A stretch of 64,000 nucleotides of DNA from Bombus terrestris. Its lineage: Eukaryota > Arthropoda > Insecta > Hymenoptera > Apidae. The stretch is taken from positions 2,356,001 through 2,420,000 of the forward strand of contig NW_025963556.1 in NCBI RefSeq assembly GCF_910591885.1, given 5' to 3'. Positions 13,690 to 29,704 of the stretch are shown one piece after another. Position numbers and translations under genes: made by a program. How positions within the stretch are numbered: the first letter of the stretch is position 1; every line of letters begins with the position of its first letter. The notes below the pieces were generated by a model. That model was not told the origin of the DNA. It saw only the letters and a program-made list of their open reading frames with translations, and searched no databases.

Positions 13690-15672
13690 GTATTACGATA
13701 TAACGTACAACGTTATATAGAATTACGATATAACGCACAACGTTATGTCGTATTACGTTATAACTTATCATGTCATGTAGTATTACGTTATAACATATGA
13801 CGTCATGTAGTATTACGATATAACGTACAACGTTATATAGAATTACGATATAACGCACAACGTTATGTCGTATTACGTTATAACTTATCATGTCATGTAG
13901 TATTTCGTTATAACGTATGACGTTATGCAGTATTACGATATAACGTACAACGTTATGCAGTATTAGGTTATAACGTATGACGTTATGGAGTATTACGTTA
14001 TAACGTATGACGCCATGTGGTATTACGTTATTACGAGTAACGTTATATTATGTTACTTTATGACATATGACGTCATGTAGTATTACTTTATGACGTATGA
14101 CGTCATGTAGTATTACTTTATGACGTATGACGTCATGTAGTATTACTTTATGACGTATGACGTCATGTAGTATTTCGTTATAACGTATGACGTTACGCAG
14201 TATTACGATATAACGTATGACGTTATGGAGTATTACGTTATTACGTATGACGTCATGTGGTATTACGTTATTACGAATAACGTTATATTGTGTTATTTTA
14301 TAACGTATGACCTTATGTTGTATTACGTTATAACGTATAAAGGCATGTAGTATTACGTTGTAACGTACGGCGTCATGTAGAATTACGTTATAACGTATTC
14401 CGTCATGTAGTATTACGTTATAACATATGACGTCATGTAGTATTACGATATAACGTACAACGTTATATAGAATTACGATATAACGCACAACGTTATGTCG
14501 TATTACGTTATAACTTATCATGTCATGTAGTATTACGTTATAACGTATGACGTTATGTAGTATTACGTTATTACGAATAACGTTATATTGTGTAACTTTA
14601 TAACGTATGACCTTACGTTGTATTACGTTATAACGTATGACGTCATGTAGTATTACTTTATGACGTATGACGTCATGTAGTATTACTTTATGACGTATGA
14701 CGTCATGTAGTATAACTTTATGACGTATGACGTCATGTAGTATTACTTTATGACGTATGACGTCACGTAGTATTTCGTTACAACGTATGACGTTATGCAG
14801 TATTACGATATAACGTATGACGTTATGCAGTATTAGGTTATAACGTATGACGTCATGTAGTATTACTTTATGACGTATGACGTCATGTAGTATTACTTTA
14901 TGACGTATGACGTCATGTAGTATTACTTTATGACGTATGACGTCATGTAGTATTTCGTTACAACGTATGACGTTATGCAGTATTACGATATAACGTATGA
15001 CGTTATGCGGTATTAGGTTATAACTTATGACGTTATGGAGTATTACGTTATAACGTATGACGTCATGTGGTATTACGTTATTACGAATAACGTTATATTA
15101 TGTTACGTCATGTAGTATTACTTTATGACGTATGACGTCATGTAGTATTACTTTATGACGTATGACGTCATGTAGTATTACTTTATGACGTATGACGTCA
15201 TGTAGTATTTCGTTATAACGTATGACGTTATGCAGTATTACGATATAACGTATGACGTTATGCGGTATTAGGTTATAACGTATGACGTTATGGAGTATTA
15301 CGTTATAACGTATGACGTCATGTGGTATTACGTTATTACGAATAACGTTATATTATGTTACGTCATGTAGTATTACTTTATGACGTATGACGTCATGTAG
15401 TATTACTTTATGACGTATGACGTCATGTAGTATTACTTTATGACGTATGACGTCATGTAGTATTACTTTATGACGTATGACGTCATGTAGTATTACTTTA
15501 TGACGTATGACGTCATGTAGTATTTCGTTATGACGTATGACGTTATGCAGTATTACGATATAACGTATGACGTTATGCAGTATTAGGTTATAACGTATGA
15601 CGTCATGTAGTATTACTTTATGACGTATGACGTCATGTAGTATTACTTTATGACGTATGACGTCATGTAGTA
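13303..15672 (+). repeat. Block 4 (2,370 bp), no d29
   Basis: M marker, then only three T monomers before the block jumps at about 13,690 from gtcatgtag into acgatataacgtacaacg. It therefore skips the rest of the M-block, including d29. It carries G at 14,365 and two h15 units. The jump is the junction of the 2,370-bp tandem duplication. Confidence 0.9.
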
Positions 15673-16059
15673 TTTCGTTTTAACGTACAACGTTATATAG
15701 AATTACGATATAACGCACAACGTTATGTCGTATTACGTTATAACTTATCATGTCATGTAGTATTACGTTATAACGTATGACTTTATGTAGTATTACGTTA
15801 TTACGAATAACGTTATATTGTGTAACTTTATAACGTATGACCTTATGTTGTATTACGTTATAACGTATAAAGACATGTAGTATTACGTTATAACGTATGA
15901 CGTCATGTGGTATTACGTTATTACGAATATCGTAATATTGTATTACTTTATGACGTATGACGTCATGTAGTATTACTATATGACGTATGACGTCATGTAG
16001 TATTACTATATGACGTATGACGTCATGTAGTATTACTATATGACGTATGACGTCATGTA
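13690..16059 (+). repeat. 2,370-bp tandem duplication, unit 2
   Basis: Second copy of 11,320-13,689. I see almost no differences between the two by eye, which points to a recent event. After its end the sequence has a fourth T monomer (where unit 1 jumps back) and then resumes the ordinary M-block order with aggttataacgtatgaag. Confidence 0.87.
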
Positions 16060-19000
16060 GTATTACTATATGACGTATGACGTCATGTAGTATTAGGTTA
16101 TAACGTATGAAGTTATGTATTATTACGATATAACGTATGACGTTAAGCAGTATTAGGTTATAACGTATGACGTTATGTAGTATTAGGTTATAACGTATGG
16201 CGTTATGTAGTATTACGATATAACGTATGACGTTATGCAGTACTACGTTATAACGTATGACGTTATGTAGTGTTACGTTATAATGTATGACGTTATGTAG
16301 CATTACGTTATTTCGAACAACGTTGTATTGTGTTACTTTATAACGTATGACGTTATGTAGTGTTACGTTATAACGTATGACGCCGTGTAGTATTACGTTA
16401 TAAGTATAACATTATGTAGTATCACGTTATAGCGTATGACGTCATGTAGTATTACGTTATTACGAATATCGTAATATTGTGTTACTTTATGACGTATGAC
16501 GTCATGTAATATTGCTTTATGACGTATGACGTCATGTAGTATTTCCTTATAACGTATGACGTTATGTAGTATTACGATATAACGTATGACGTTATGCAGT
16601 ACTACGTTATAACGTATGACTTTATGTAGTGTTACGTTATAACGTATGACGTTATGTATTAGTACGATATAACGTATGACGTTATGCAGTATGAGGTTAT
16701 AACGTATGACGTCATGTAGTTTTGCGTTATAACGTATGACGTCATGTAGTATTAGGTTATAACGTATGCCGTCATGTAGTATTACGTTATAACATATGAC
16801 GTCATGTAGTAATACGATATAACGTACAACGTTATATAGAATTACGATATAACGCACAACGTTATGTCGTATTACGTTATAACGTATCATGTCATGTAGT
16901 ATTACGTTATTACGAATAACGTTATATTGTGTTACCTTATAACGTGTGACCTTTTGTTGTATTACGTTATAACGTATAAAGACATGTAGTATTACGTTGT
17001 AACGTATGACGTCATGTAGTATTACTTTATGACGTATGACGTCATGTAGTATTATGTTATAACATATGCCGTCATGTAGTATTACGTTATAACATATGAC
17101 GTCATGTAATATTACGATATAACGTACAGCGTTATATAGAATTACGATATAACGCACAACGTTATGTCGTATTACGTTATACCGTATGACGTTATATTGT
17201 GTTACTTTATGACGTATGACGTCATGTAGTATTACTTTATGACGTATGCCGTCATGTAGTATTACGTTATAACATATGACGTCATGTAGTAATACGATAT
17301 AACGTACAACGTTATATAGAATTACGATATAACGCACAACGTTATGTCGTATTACGTTATAACGTATCATGTCATGTAGTATTACGTTATAACGAATGAC
17401 GTTATGGAGTATTACGTTATAACGTATGACGCCATGTGGTATTAGGTTATTACGAATAACCTTATATTATGTTACTTTATGACATATGACGTCATGTAGT
17501 ATTACTTTATGACGTATGACGTCATGTAGGATTACTTTATGACGTATGACGTCATGTAGGATTACTTTATGACGTATGACGTCATGTAGTATTACTTTAT
17601 GACGTATGACGTCATGTAGTATTTCGTTATAACGTATGACGTTATGCAGTATTACGATATAACGTATGACGGTATGCAGTATTACGTTATAACGTATGAC
17701 GTTATGCAGTATTACGATATAACGTATGACGGTATGCAGTATTACGTTATAACGTATGACGTTATGCAGTATTACGTTATAACGTATGACGTTATGTATT
17801 AGTACGATATAACGTATGACGTTATGCAGTATGAGGTTATAGCGTATGACGTCATGTAGTTTTGCGTTATAACGTATGACGTCATGTAGTATTACGATAT
17901 AACGTACAACGTTATGCAGTATTAGGTTATAACGTATGACGTTATGGAGTATTACTTTATTACGTATGACGTCATGTGGTATTACGTTATTACGAATAAC
18001 GTTATATTGTGTTATTTTATAACGTATGACCTTATGTTGTATTACGTTATAACGTATAAAGGCATGTAGTATTACGTTGTAACGTACGGCGTCATGTAGA
18101 ATTACGTTATAACGTATTCCGTCATGTAGTATTACGTTATAACATATGACGTCATGTAGTATTACGATATAACGTACAACGTTATATAGAATTACGATAT
18201 AACGCACAACGTTATGTCGTATTACGTTATAACTTATCATGTCATGTAGTATTACGTTATAACGTATGACGTTATGTAGTATTACGTTATTACGAATAAC
18301 GTTATATTGTGTAACTTTATAACGTATGACCTTACGTTGTATTACGTTATAACGTATGACGTCATGTAGTATTACCTTATGACGTATGACGTCATGTAGT
18401 ATTACTTTATGACGTATGGCGTCATGTAGTATAACTTTATGACGTATGACGTCATGTAGTATTACTTTATGACGTATGACGTCATGTAGTATTTCGTTAC
18501 AACGTATGACGTTATGCAGTATTACGATATAACGTATGACGTTATGCGGTATTAGGTTATAACTTATGACGTTATGGAGTATTACGTTATAACGTATGAC
18601 GTCATGTGGTATTACGTTATTACGAATAACGTTATATTATGTTACGTCATGTAGTATTACTTTATGACGTATGACGTCATGTAGTATTACTTTATGACGT
18701 ATGACGTCATGTAGTATTACTTTATGACGTATGACGTCATGTAGTATTACTTTATGACGTATGACGTCATGTAGTATTACTTTATGACGTATGACGTCAT
18801 GTAGTATTACTTTATGACGTATGACGTCATGTAGTATTTCGTTATAACGTATGACGTTATGCAGTAATAGGTTATAACGTATGACGTTATGTAGTATTAG
18901 GTTATAACGTATGGCGTTATGTAGTATTACGATATAACGTATGACGTTATGCAGTACTACGTTATAACGTATGACGTTATGTAGTGTTACGTTATAATGT

Positions 19001-19900
19001 ATGACGTTATGTAGCATTACGGTATTTCGAACAACGTTGTATTGTGTTACTTTATAACGTATGACGTTATGTAGTGTTACGTTATAACGTATGACGCCGT
19101 GTAGTATTACGTTATAAGTATAACATTATGTAGTATCACGTTATAGCGTATGACGTCATGTAGTATTACGTTATTACGAATATCGTAATATTGTGTTACT
19201 TTATGACGTATGACGTCATGTAATATTGCTTTATGACGTATGACGTCATGTAGTATTTCCTTATAACGTATGACGTTATGTAGTATTACGATATAACGTA
19301 TGACGTCATGTAGTATTACTTTATGATGTATGACGTCATGTAGTATTACTTTATGACGTATGACGTCATGTAGTATTACTTTATGACTTATGACGTCATG
19401 TAGTATTACTTTATGACGTATGACGTCATGTAGTATTACTTTATGACGTATGACGTCATGTAGTATTACTTTATGACGTATGACGTCATGTAGTATTTCG
19501 TTATAACGTATGACGTTATGCAGTATTACGATATAACGTATGACGTTATGCGGTATTAGGTTATAACGTATGACGTTATGGAGTATTACGTTATAACGTA
19601 TGACGTCATGTGGTATTACGTTATTACGAATAACGTTATATTATGTTACGTCATGTAGTATTACTTTATGACGTATGACGTCATGTAGTATTACTTTATG
19701 ACGTATGACGTCATGTAGTATTACTTTATGACGTATGACGTCATGTAGTATTTCGTTATAACGTATGACGTTATGCAGTATTACGATATAACGTATGACG
19801 TTATGCAGTATTAGGTTATAACGTATGACGTCATGTAGTATTACTTTATGACGTATGACGTCATGTAGTATTACTTTATGACGTATGACGTCATGTAGTA
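15673..19900 (+). repeat. Block 5 (4,228 bp), two d29 monomers
   Basis: M, four T monomers, d29 at 16,393, long tail to about 17,370, gacggtatgcag pairs, G at 18,084, h15 at 18,642 and six K monomers. A taatagg junction near 18,866 re-enters the M-block without M and yields a second d29 at 19,107 with a short tail. Six K-like monomers follow (one gatgtatg, one gacttatg), then h15 at 19,646. Length modulo 30 is 28, matching two d29 plus two h15. Confidence 0.9.
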
Positions 19901-22894
19901 TTTCGTTTTAACGTACAACGTTATATAGAATTACGATATAACGCACAACGTTATGTCGTATTACGTTATAACTTATCATGTCATGTAGTATTACGTTATA
20001 ACGTATGACTTTATGTAGTATTACGTTATTACGAATAACGTTATATTGTGTAACTTTATAACGTATGACCTTATGTTGTATTACGTTATAACGTATAAAG
20101 ACATGTAGTATTACGTTATAACGTATGACGTCATGTGGTATTACGTTATTACGAATATCGTAATATTGTATTACTTTATGACGTATGACGTCATGTAGTA
20201 TTACTATATGACGTATGACGTCATGTAGTATTACTATATGACGTATGACGTCATGTAGTATTACTATATGACGTATGACGTCATGTAGTATTACTATATG
20301 ACGTATGACGTCATGTAGTATTAGGTTATAACGTATGAAGTTATGTATTATTACGATATAACGTATGACGTTAAGCAGTATTAGGTTATAACGTATGACG
20401 TTATGTAGTATTAGGTTATAACGTATGGCGTTATGTAGTATTACGATATAACGTATGACGTTATGCAGTACTACGTTATAACGTATGACGTTATGTAGTG
20501 TTACGTTATAATGTATGACGTTATGTAGCATTACGGTATTTCGAACAACGTTGTATTGTGTTACTTTATAACGTATGACGTTATGTAGTGTTACGTTATA
20601 ACGTATGACGCCGTGTAGTATTACGTTATAAGTATAACATTATGTAGTATCACGTTATAGCGTATGACGTCATGTAGTATTACGTTATTACGAATATCGT
20701 AATATTGTGTTACTTTATGACGTATGACGTCATGTAATATTGCTTTATGACGTATGACGTCATGTAGTATTTCCTTATAACGTATGACGTTATGTAGTAT
20801 TACGATATAACGTATGACGTTATGCAGTACTACGTTATAACGTATGACTTTATGTAGTGTTACGTTATAACGTATGACGTTATGTATTAGTACGATATAA
20901 CGTATGACGTTATGCAGTATGAGGTTATAACGTATGACGTCATGTAGTTTTGCGTTATAACGTATGACGTCATGTAGTATTAGGTTATAACGTATGCCGT
21001 CATGTAGTATTACGTTATAACATATGACATCATGTAGTAATACGATATAACGTACAACGTTATATAGAATTACGATATAACGCACAACGTTATGTCGTAT
21101 TACGTTATAACGTATCATGTCATGTAGTATTACGTTATTACGAATAACGTTATATTGTGTTACCTTATAACGTGTGACCTTTTGTTGTATTACGTTATAA
21201 CGTATAAAGACATGTAGTATTACGTTGTAACGTATGACGTCATGTAGTATTACTTTATGACGTATGACGTCATGTAGTATTATGTTATAACATATGCCGT
21301 CATGTAGTATTACGTTATAACATATGACGTCATGTAATATTACGATATAACGTACAGCGTTATATAGAATTACGATATAACGCACAACGTTATGTCGTAT
21401 TACGTTATACCGTATGACGTTATATTGTGTTACTTTATGACGTATGACGTCATGTAGTATTACTTTATGACGTATGCCGTCATGTAGTATTACGTTATAA
21501 CATATGACGTCATGTAGTAATACGATATAACGTACAACGTTATATAGAATTACGATATAACGCACAACGTTATGTCGTATTACGTTATAACGTATCATGT
21601 CATGTAGTATTACGTTATAACGAATGACGTTATGGAGTATTACGTTATAACGTATGACGCCATGTGGTATTAGGTTATTACGAATAACGTTATATTATGT
21701 TACTTTATGACATATGACGTCATGTAGTATTACTTTATGACGTATGACGTCATGTAGGATTACTTTATGACGTATGACGTCATGTAGTATTACTTTATGA
21801 CGTATGACGTCATGTAGTATTACTTTATGACGTATGACGTCATGTAGTATTTCGTTATAACGTATGACGTTATGCAGTATTACGATATAACGTATGACGG
21901 TATGCAGTATTACGTTATGACGTATGACGTTATGCAGTATTACGATATAACGTATGACGGTATGCAGTATTACGTTATAACGTATGACGTTATGCAGTAT
22001 TACGTTATAACGTATGACGTTATGTATTAGTACGATATAACGTATGACGTTATGCAGTATGAGGTTATAGCGTATGACGTCATGTAGTTTTGCGTTATAA
22101 CGTATGACGTCATGTAGTATTACGATATAACGTACAACGTTATGCAGTATTAGGTTATAACGTATGACGTTATGGAGTATTACGTTATGACGTATGACGT
22201 CATGTGGTATTACGTTATTACGAATAACGTTATATTGTGTTATTTTATAACGTATGACCTTATGTTGTATTACGTTATAACGTATAAAGGCATGTAGTAT
22301 TACGTTGTAACGTACGGCGTCATGTAGAATTACGTTATAACGTATTCCGTCATGTAGTATTACGTTATAACATATGACGTCATGTAGTATTACGATATAA
22401 CGTACAACGTTATATAGAATTACGATATAACGCACAACGTTATGTCGTATTACGTTATAACTTATCATGTCATGTAGTATTACGTTATAACGTATGACGT
22501 TATGTAGTATTACGTTATTACGAATAACGTTATATTGTGTAACTTTATAACGTATGACCTTACGTTGTATTACGTTATAACGTATAAAGACATGTAGTAT
22601 TACGTTATGACGTATGACGTCATGTAGTATTACTTTATGACGTATGACGTCATGTAGTATTACTTTATGACGTATGACGTCATGTAGTATTACTTTATGA
22701 CGTATGACGTTATGCAGTATTACGATATAACGTATGACGTTATGCGGTATTAGGTTATAACTTATGACGTTATGGAGTATTACGTTATAACGTATGACGT
22801 CATGTAGTATTACGTTATAACGAATGACGTTATGGAGTATTACGTTATAACGTATGACGCCATGTGGTATTAGGTTATTACGAATAACGTTATA

Positions 22895-25800
22895 TTATGT
22901 TACTTTATGACATATGACGTCATGTAGTATTACTTTATGACGTATGACGTCATGTAGGATTACTTTATGACGTATGACGTCATGTAGTATTACTTTATGA
23001 CGTATGACGTCATGTAGTATTACTTTATGACGTATGACGTCATGTAGTATTTCGTTATAACGTATGACGTTATGCAGTATTACGATATAACGTATGACGG
23101 TATGCAGTATTACGTTATGACGTATGACGTTATGCAGTATTACGTTATAACGTATGACGTTATGCAGTATTACGTTATAACGTATGACGTTATGTATTAG
23201 TACGATATAACGTATGACGTTATGCAGTATGAGGTTATAGCGTATGACGTCATGTAGTTTTGCGTTATAACGTATGACGTCATGTAGTATTACGATATAA
23301 CGTACAACGTTATGCAGTATTAGGTTATAACGTATGACGTTATGGAGTATTACGTTATTACGTATGACGTCATGTGGTATTACGTTATTACGAATAACGT
23401 TATATTGTGTTATTTTATAACGTATGACCTTATGTTGTATTACGTTATAACGTATAAAGGCATGTAGTATTACGTTGTAACGTACGGCGTCATGTAGAAT
23501 TACGTTATAACGTATTCCGTCATGTAGTATTACGTTATAACATATGACGTCATGTAGTATTACGATATAACGTACAACGTTATATAGAATTACGATATAA
23601 CGCACAACGTTATGTCGTATTACGTTATAACTTATCATGTCATGTAGTATTACGTTATAACGTATGACGTTATGTAGTATTACGTTATTACGAATAACGT
23701 TATATTGTGTAACTTTATAACGTATGACCTTACGTTGTATTACGTTATAACGTATAAAGACATGTAGTATTACGTTATGACGTATGACGTCATGTGGTAT
23801 TACTTTATGACGTATGACGTCATGTAGTATTACTTTATGACGTATGACGTCATGTAGTATTTCGTTATAACGTATGACGTTATGCAGTATTACGATATAA
23901 CGTACAACGTTATGCAGTATTAGGTTATAACGTATGACGTTATGGAGTATTACGTTATTACGTATGACGTCATGTGGTATTACGTTATTACGAATAACGT
24001 TATATTGTGTTATTTTATAACGTATGACCTTATGTTGTATTACGTTATAACGTATAAAGGCATGTAGTATTACGTTGTAACGTACGGCGTCATGTAGAAT
24101 TACGTTATAACGTATTCCGTCATGTAGTATTACGTTATAACATATGACGTCATGTAGTATTACGATATAACGTACAACGTTATATAGAATTACGATATAA
24201 CGCACAACGTTATGTCGTATTACGTTATAACTTATCATGTCATGTAGTATTACGTTATAACGTATGACGTTATGTAGTATTACGTTATTACGAATAACGT
24301 TATATTGTGTAACTTTATAACGTATGACCTTACGTTGTATTACGTTATAACGTATAAAGACATGTAGTATTACGTTATGACGTATGACGTCATGTAGTAT
24401 TACTTTATGACGTATGACGTCATGTAGTATTATGTTATAACATATGCCGTCATGTAGTATTACGTTATAACATATGACGTCATGTAATATTACGATATAA
24501 CGTACAGCGTTATATAGAATTACGATATAACGCACAACGTTATGTCGTATTACGTTATACCGTATGACGTTATATTGTGTTACTTTATGACGTATGACGT
24601 CATGTAGTATTACTTTATGACGTATGCCGTCATGTAGTATTACGTTATAACATATGACGTCATGTAGTAATACGATATAACGTACAACGTTATATAGAAT
24701 TACGATATAACGCACAACGTTATGTCCTATTACGTTATAACGTATCATGTCATGTAGTATTACGTTATAACGAATGACGTTATGGAGTATTACGTTATAA
24801 CGTATGACGCCATGTGGTATTAGGTTATTACGAATAACGTTATATTATGTTACTTTATGACATATGACGTCATGTAGTATTACTTTATGACGTATGACGT
24901 CATGTAGGATTACTTTATGACGTATGACGTCATGTAGTATTACTTTATGACGTATGACGTCATGTAGTATTACTTTATGACGTATGACGTCATGTAGTAT
25001 TTCGTTATAACGTATGACGTTATGCAGTATTACGATATAACGTATGACGGTATGCAGTATTACGTTATGACGTATGACGTTATGCAGTATTACGATATAA
25101 CGTATGACGGTATGCAGTATTACGTTATAACGTATGACGTTATGCAGTATTACGTTATAACGTATGACGTTATGTATTAGTACGATATAACGTATGACGT
25201 TATGCAGTATGAGGTTATAGCGTATGACGTCATGTAGTTTTGCGTTATAACGTATGACGTCATGTAGTATTACGATATAACGTACAACGTTATGCAGTAT
25301 TAGGTTATAACGTATGACGTTATGGAGTATTACGTTATTACGTATGACGTCATGTGGTATTACGTTATTACGAATAACGTTATATTGTGTTATTTTATAA
25401 CGTATGACCTTATGTTGTATTACGTTATAACGTATAAAGGCATGTAGTATTACGTTGTAACGTACGGCGTCATGTAGAATTACGTTATAACGTATTCCGT
25501 CATGTAGTATTACGTTATAACATATGACGTCATGTAGTATTACGATATAACGTACAACGTTATATAGAATTACGATATAACGCACAACGTTATGTCGTAT
25601 TACGTTATAACTTATCATGTCATGTAGTATTACGTTATAACGTATGACGTTATGTAGTATTACGTTATTACGAATAACGTTATATTGTGTAACTTTATAA
25701 CGTATGACCTTACGTTGTATTACGTTATAACGTATAAAGACATGTAGTATTACGTTATGACGTATGACGTCATGTAGTATTACTTTATGACGTATGACGT

Positions 25801-26269
25801 CATGTAGTATTACTTTATGACGTATGACGTTATGCAGTATTACGATATAACGTATGACGTTATGCGGTATTAGGTTATAACTTATGACGTTATGGAGTAT
25901 TACGTTATAAGGTATGACGTCATGTGGTATTACGTTATTACGAATAACGTTATATTATGTTACGTCATGTAGTATTACTTTATGACGTATGACGTCATGT
26001 AGTATTACTTTATGACGTATGACGTCATGTAGTATTACTTTATGACGTATGACGTCATGTAGTATTACTTTATGACGTATGACGTCATGTAGTATTTCGT
26101 TATAACGTATGACGTTATGCAGTATTACGATATAACGCACAACGTTATGTCGTATTACGTTATAACGTATCATGTCATGTAGTATTACGTTATAACGAAT
26201 GACGTTATGGAGTATTACGTTATAACGTATGACGCCATGTGGTATTAGGTTATTACGAATAACGTTATA
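22895..26269 (+). repeat. 3.4-kb tandem unit A (3,375 bp)
   Basis: Begins within the N monomer followed by gacatatg and ends at the same point of the next copy. It contains one gacggtatgcag monomer, an internal 600-bp duplication, a segment resembling the long-tail end (acagcg, ataccg), a second N/gacggtatgcag section, a ttataaggtatg monomer shared only with unit B, and h15 at 25,960 followed by four K monomers. Unit B is offset by exactly 3,375 bp over most of its length. A private base near 24,726 (gtcctat instead of gtcgtat) distinguishes unit A. Confidence 0.88.
23291..24400 (+). repeat. 600-bp internal tandem duplication in unit A
   Basis: Two copies of a 20-monomer segment, about 23,291-23,890 and 23,891-24,400 (second copy truncated). 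G monomers 600 bp apart (23,482 and 24,082) anchor it. The segment runs from gatataacgtacaacg through gttattttataacg, G, gtattccgtc and cttatcatgtc to the cgtataaagacatg monomer. The same segment is duplicated with 540 to 660 bp spacing at four other places. Confidence 0.87.
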
Positions 26270-29200
26270 TTATGTTACTTTATGACATATGACGTCATGT
26301 AGTATTACTTTATGACGTATGACGTCATGTAGGATTACTTTATGACGTATGACGTCATGTAGTATTACTTTATGACGTATGACGTCATGTAGTATTACTT
26401 TATGACGTATGACGTCATGTAGTATTTCGTTATAACGTATGACGTTATGCAGTATTACGATATAACGTATGACGGTATGCAGTATTACGTTATGACGTAT
26501 GACGTTATGCAGTATTACGTTATAACGTATGACGTTATGCAGTATTACGTTATAACGTATGACGTTATGTATTAGTACGATATAACGTATGACGTTATGC
26601 AGTATGAGGTTATAGCGTATGACGTCATGTAGTTTTGCGTTATAACGTATGACGTCATGTAGTATTACGATATAACGTACAACGTTATGCAGTATTAGGT
26701 TATAACGTATGACGTTATGGAGTATTACGTTATTACGTATGACGTCATGTGGTATTACGTTATTACGAATAACGTTATATTGTGTTATTTTATAACGTAT
26801 GACCTTATGTTGTATTACGTTATAACGTATAAAGGCATGTAGTATTACGTTGTAACGTACGGCGTCATGTAGAATTACGTTATAACGTATTCCGTCATGT
26901 AGTATTACGTTATAACATATGACGTCATGTAGTATTACGATATAACGTACAACGTTATATAGAATTACGATATAACGCACAACGTTATGTCGTATTACGT
27001 TATAACTTATCATGTCATGTAGTATTACGTTATAACGTATGACGTTATGTAGTATTACGTTATTACGAATAACGTTATATTGTGTAACTTTATAACGTAT
27101 GACCTTACGTTGTATTACGTTATAACGTATAAAGACATGTAGTATTACGTTATAACGTATGACGTCATGTGGTATTACTTTATGACGTATGACGTCATGT
27201 AGTATTACTTTATGACGTAAGACGTCATGTAGTATTTCGTTATAACGTATGACGTTATGCAGTATTACGATATAACGTACAACGTTATGCAGTATTAGGT
27301 TATAACGTATGACGTTATGGAGTATTACGTTATTACGTATGACGTCATGTGGTATTACGTTATTACGAATAACGTTATATTGTGTTATTTTATAACGTAT
27401 GACCTTATGTTGTATTACGTTATAACGTATAAAGGCATGTAGTATTACGTTGTAACGTACGGCGTCATGTAGAATTACGTTATAACGTATTCCGTCATGT
27501 AGTATTACGTTATAACATATGACGTCATGTAGTATTACGATATAACGTACAACGTTATATAGAATTACGATATAACGCACAACGTTATGTCGTATTACGT
27601 TATAACTTATCATGTCATGTAGTATTACGTTATAACGTATGACGTTATGTAGTATTACGTTATTACGAATAACGTTATATTGTGTAACTTTATAACGTAT
27701 GACCTTACGTTGTATTACGTTATAACGTATAAAGACATGTAGTATTACGTTATGACGTATGACGTCATGTAGTATTACTTTATGACGTATGACGTCATGT
27801 AGTATTATGTTATAACATATGCCGTCATGTAGTATTACGTTATAACATATGACGTCATGTAATATTACGATATAACGTACAGCGTTATATAGAATTACGA
27901 TATAACGCACAACGTTATGTCGTATTACGTTATACCGTATGACGTTATATTGTGTTACTTTATGACGTATGACGTCATGTAGTATTACTTTATGACGTAT
28001 GCCGTCATGTAGTATTACGTTATAACATATGACGTCATGTAGTAATACGATATAACGTACAACGTTATATAGAATTACGATATAACGCACAACGTTATGT
28101 CGTATTACGTTATAACGTATCATGTCATGTAGTATTACGTTATAACGAATGACGTTATGGAGTATTACGTTATAACGTATGACGCCATGTGGTATTAGGT
28201 TATTACGAATAACGTTATATTATGTTACTTTATGACATATGACGTCATGTAGTATTACTTTATGACGTATGACGTCATGTAGGATTACTTTATGACGTAT
28301 GACGTCATGTAGTATTACTTTATGACGTATGACGTCATGTAGTATTACTTTATGACGTATGACGTCATGTAGTATTTCGTTATAACGTATGACGTTATGC
28401 AGTATTACGATATAACGTATGACGGTATGCAGTATTACGTTATGACGTATGACGTTATGCAGTATTACGATATAACGTATGACGGTATGCAGTATTACGT
28501 TATAACGTATGACGTTATGCAGTATTACGTTATAACGTATGACGTTATGTATTAGTACGATATAACGTATGACGTTATGCAGTATGAGGTTATAGCGTAT
28601 GACGTCATGTAGTTTTGCGTTATAACGTATGACGTCATGTAGTATTACGATATAACGTACAACGTTATGCAGTATTAGGTTATAACGTATGACGTTATGG
28701 AGTATTACGTTATTACGTATGACGTCATGTGGTATTACGTTATTACGAATAACGTTATATTGTGTTATTTTATAACGTATGACCTTATGTTGTATTACGT
28801 TATAACGTATAAAGGCATGTAGTATTACGTTATAACGTACGGCGTCATGTAGAATTACGTTATAACGTATTCCGTCATGTAGTATTACGTTATAACATAT
28901 GACGTCATGTAGTATTACGATATAACGTACAACGTTATATAGAATTACGATATAACGCACAACGTTATGTCGTATTACGTTATAACTTATCATGTCATGT
29001 AGTATTACGTTATAACGTATGACGTTATGTAGTATTACGTTATTACGAATAACGTTATATTGTGTAACTTTATAACGTATGACCTTACGTTGTATTACGT
29101 TATAACGTATAAAGACATGTAGTATTACGTTATGACGTATGACGTCATGTAGTATTACTTTATGACGTATGACGTCATGTAGTATTACTTTATGACGTAT

Positions 29201-29704
29201 GACGTTATGCAGTATTACGATATAACGTATGACGTTATGCGGTATTAGGTTATAACTTATGACGTTATGGAGTATTACGTTATAAGGTATGACGTCATGT
29301 GGTATTACGTTATTACGAATAACGTTATATTATGTTACGTCATGTAGTATTACTTTATGACGTATGACGTCATGTAGTATTACTTTATGACGTATGACGT
29401 CATGTAGTATTACTTTATGACGTATGACGTCATGTAGTATTACTTTATGACGTATGACGTCATGTAGTATTACTTTATGACGTATGACGTCATGTAGTAT
29501 TACTTTATGACGTATGACGTCATGTAGTATTTCGTTATAACGTATGACGTTATGCAGTATTACGATATAACGCACAACGTTATGTCGTATTACGTTATAA
29601 CGTATCATGTCATGTAGTATTACGTTATAACGAATGACGTTATGGAGTATTACGTTATAACGTATGACGCCATGTGGTATTAGGTTATTACGAATAACGT
29701 TATA
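26270..29704 (+). repeat. 3.4-kb tandem unit B (3,435 bp)
   Basis: Second copy of the unit, 60 bp longer than A because the K run after h15 (29,335) has six monomers and not four. It shares the ttataaggtatg monomer with A. Differences seen: gttataacgtatgacg near 27,160 where A has gttatgacg, cgtaagacg near 27,220, and ttataacgtacgg at the third G (28,837) where A has ttgtaacg. Confidence 0.88.
26666..27775 (+). repeat. 600-bp internal tandem duplication in unit B
   Basis: Copies at about 26,666-27,265 and 27,266-27,775, anchored by G monomers at 26,857 and 27,457. Structure is as in unit A, so the 600-bp duplication predates the 3.4-kb duplication. Confidence 0.87.

Larger units (their letters stand above)
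10894..19003 (+). repeat. Right copy of the 5,804-bp duplication, expanded to about 8.1 kb
   Basis: Collinear with 5,090-10,893. It has gained an internal 2,370-bp tandem duplication and lost two T monomers (60 bp), so landmarks in its second part are offset by 8,114 bp (5,804 + 2,370 - 60): d29 8279 to 16,393, G 9970 to 18,084, h15 10,528 to 18,642. The right end near 19,003 is where the left copy jumps to taatatt while this copy continues into the ordinary gtagcattacgg monomer. Confidence 0.83.

Noticed and set aside
22850..26270. Mobile element boundaries at the 3.4-kb units
   Set aside because: The units begin and end inside ordinary monomers. They have no terminal repeats, no target-site duplication and no coding content.
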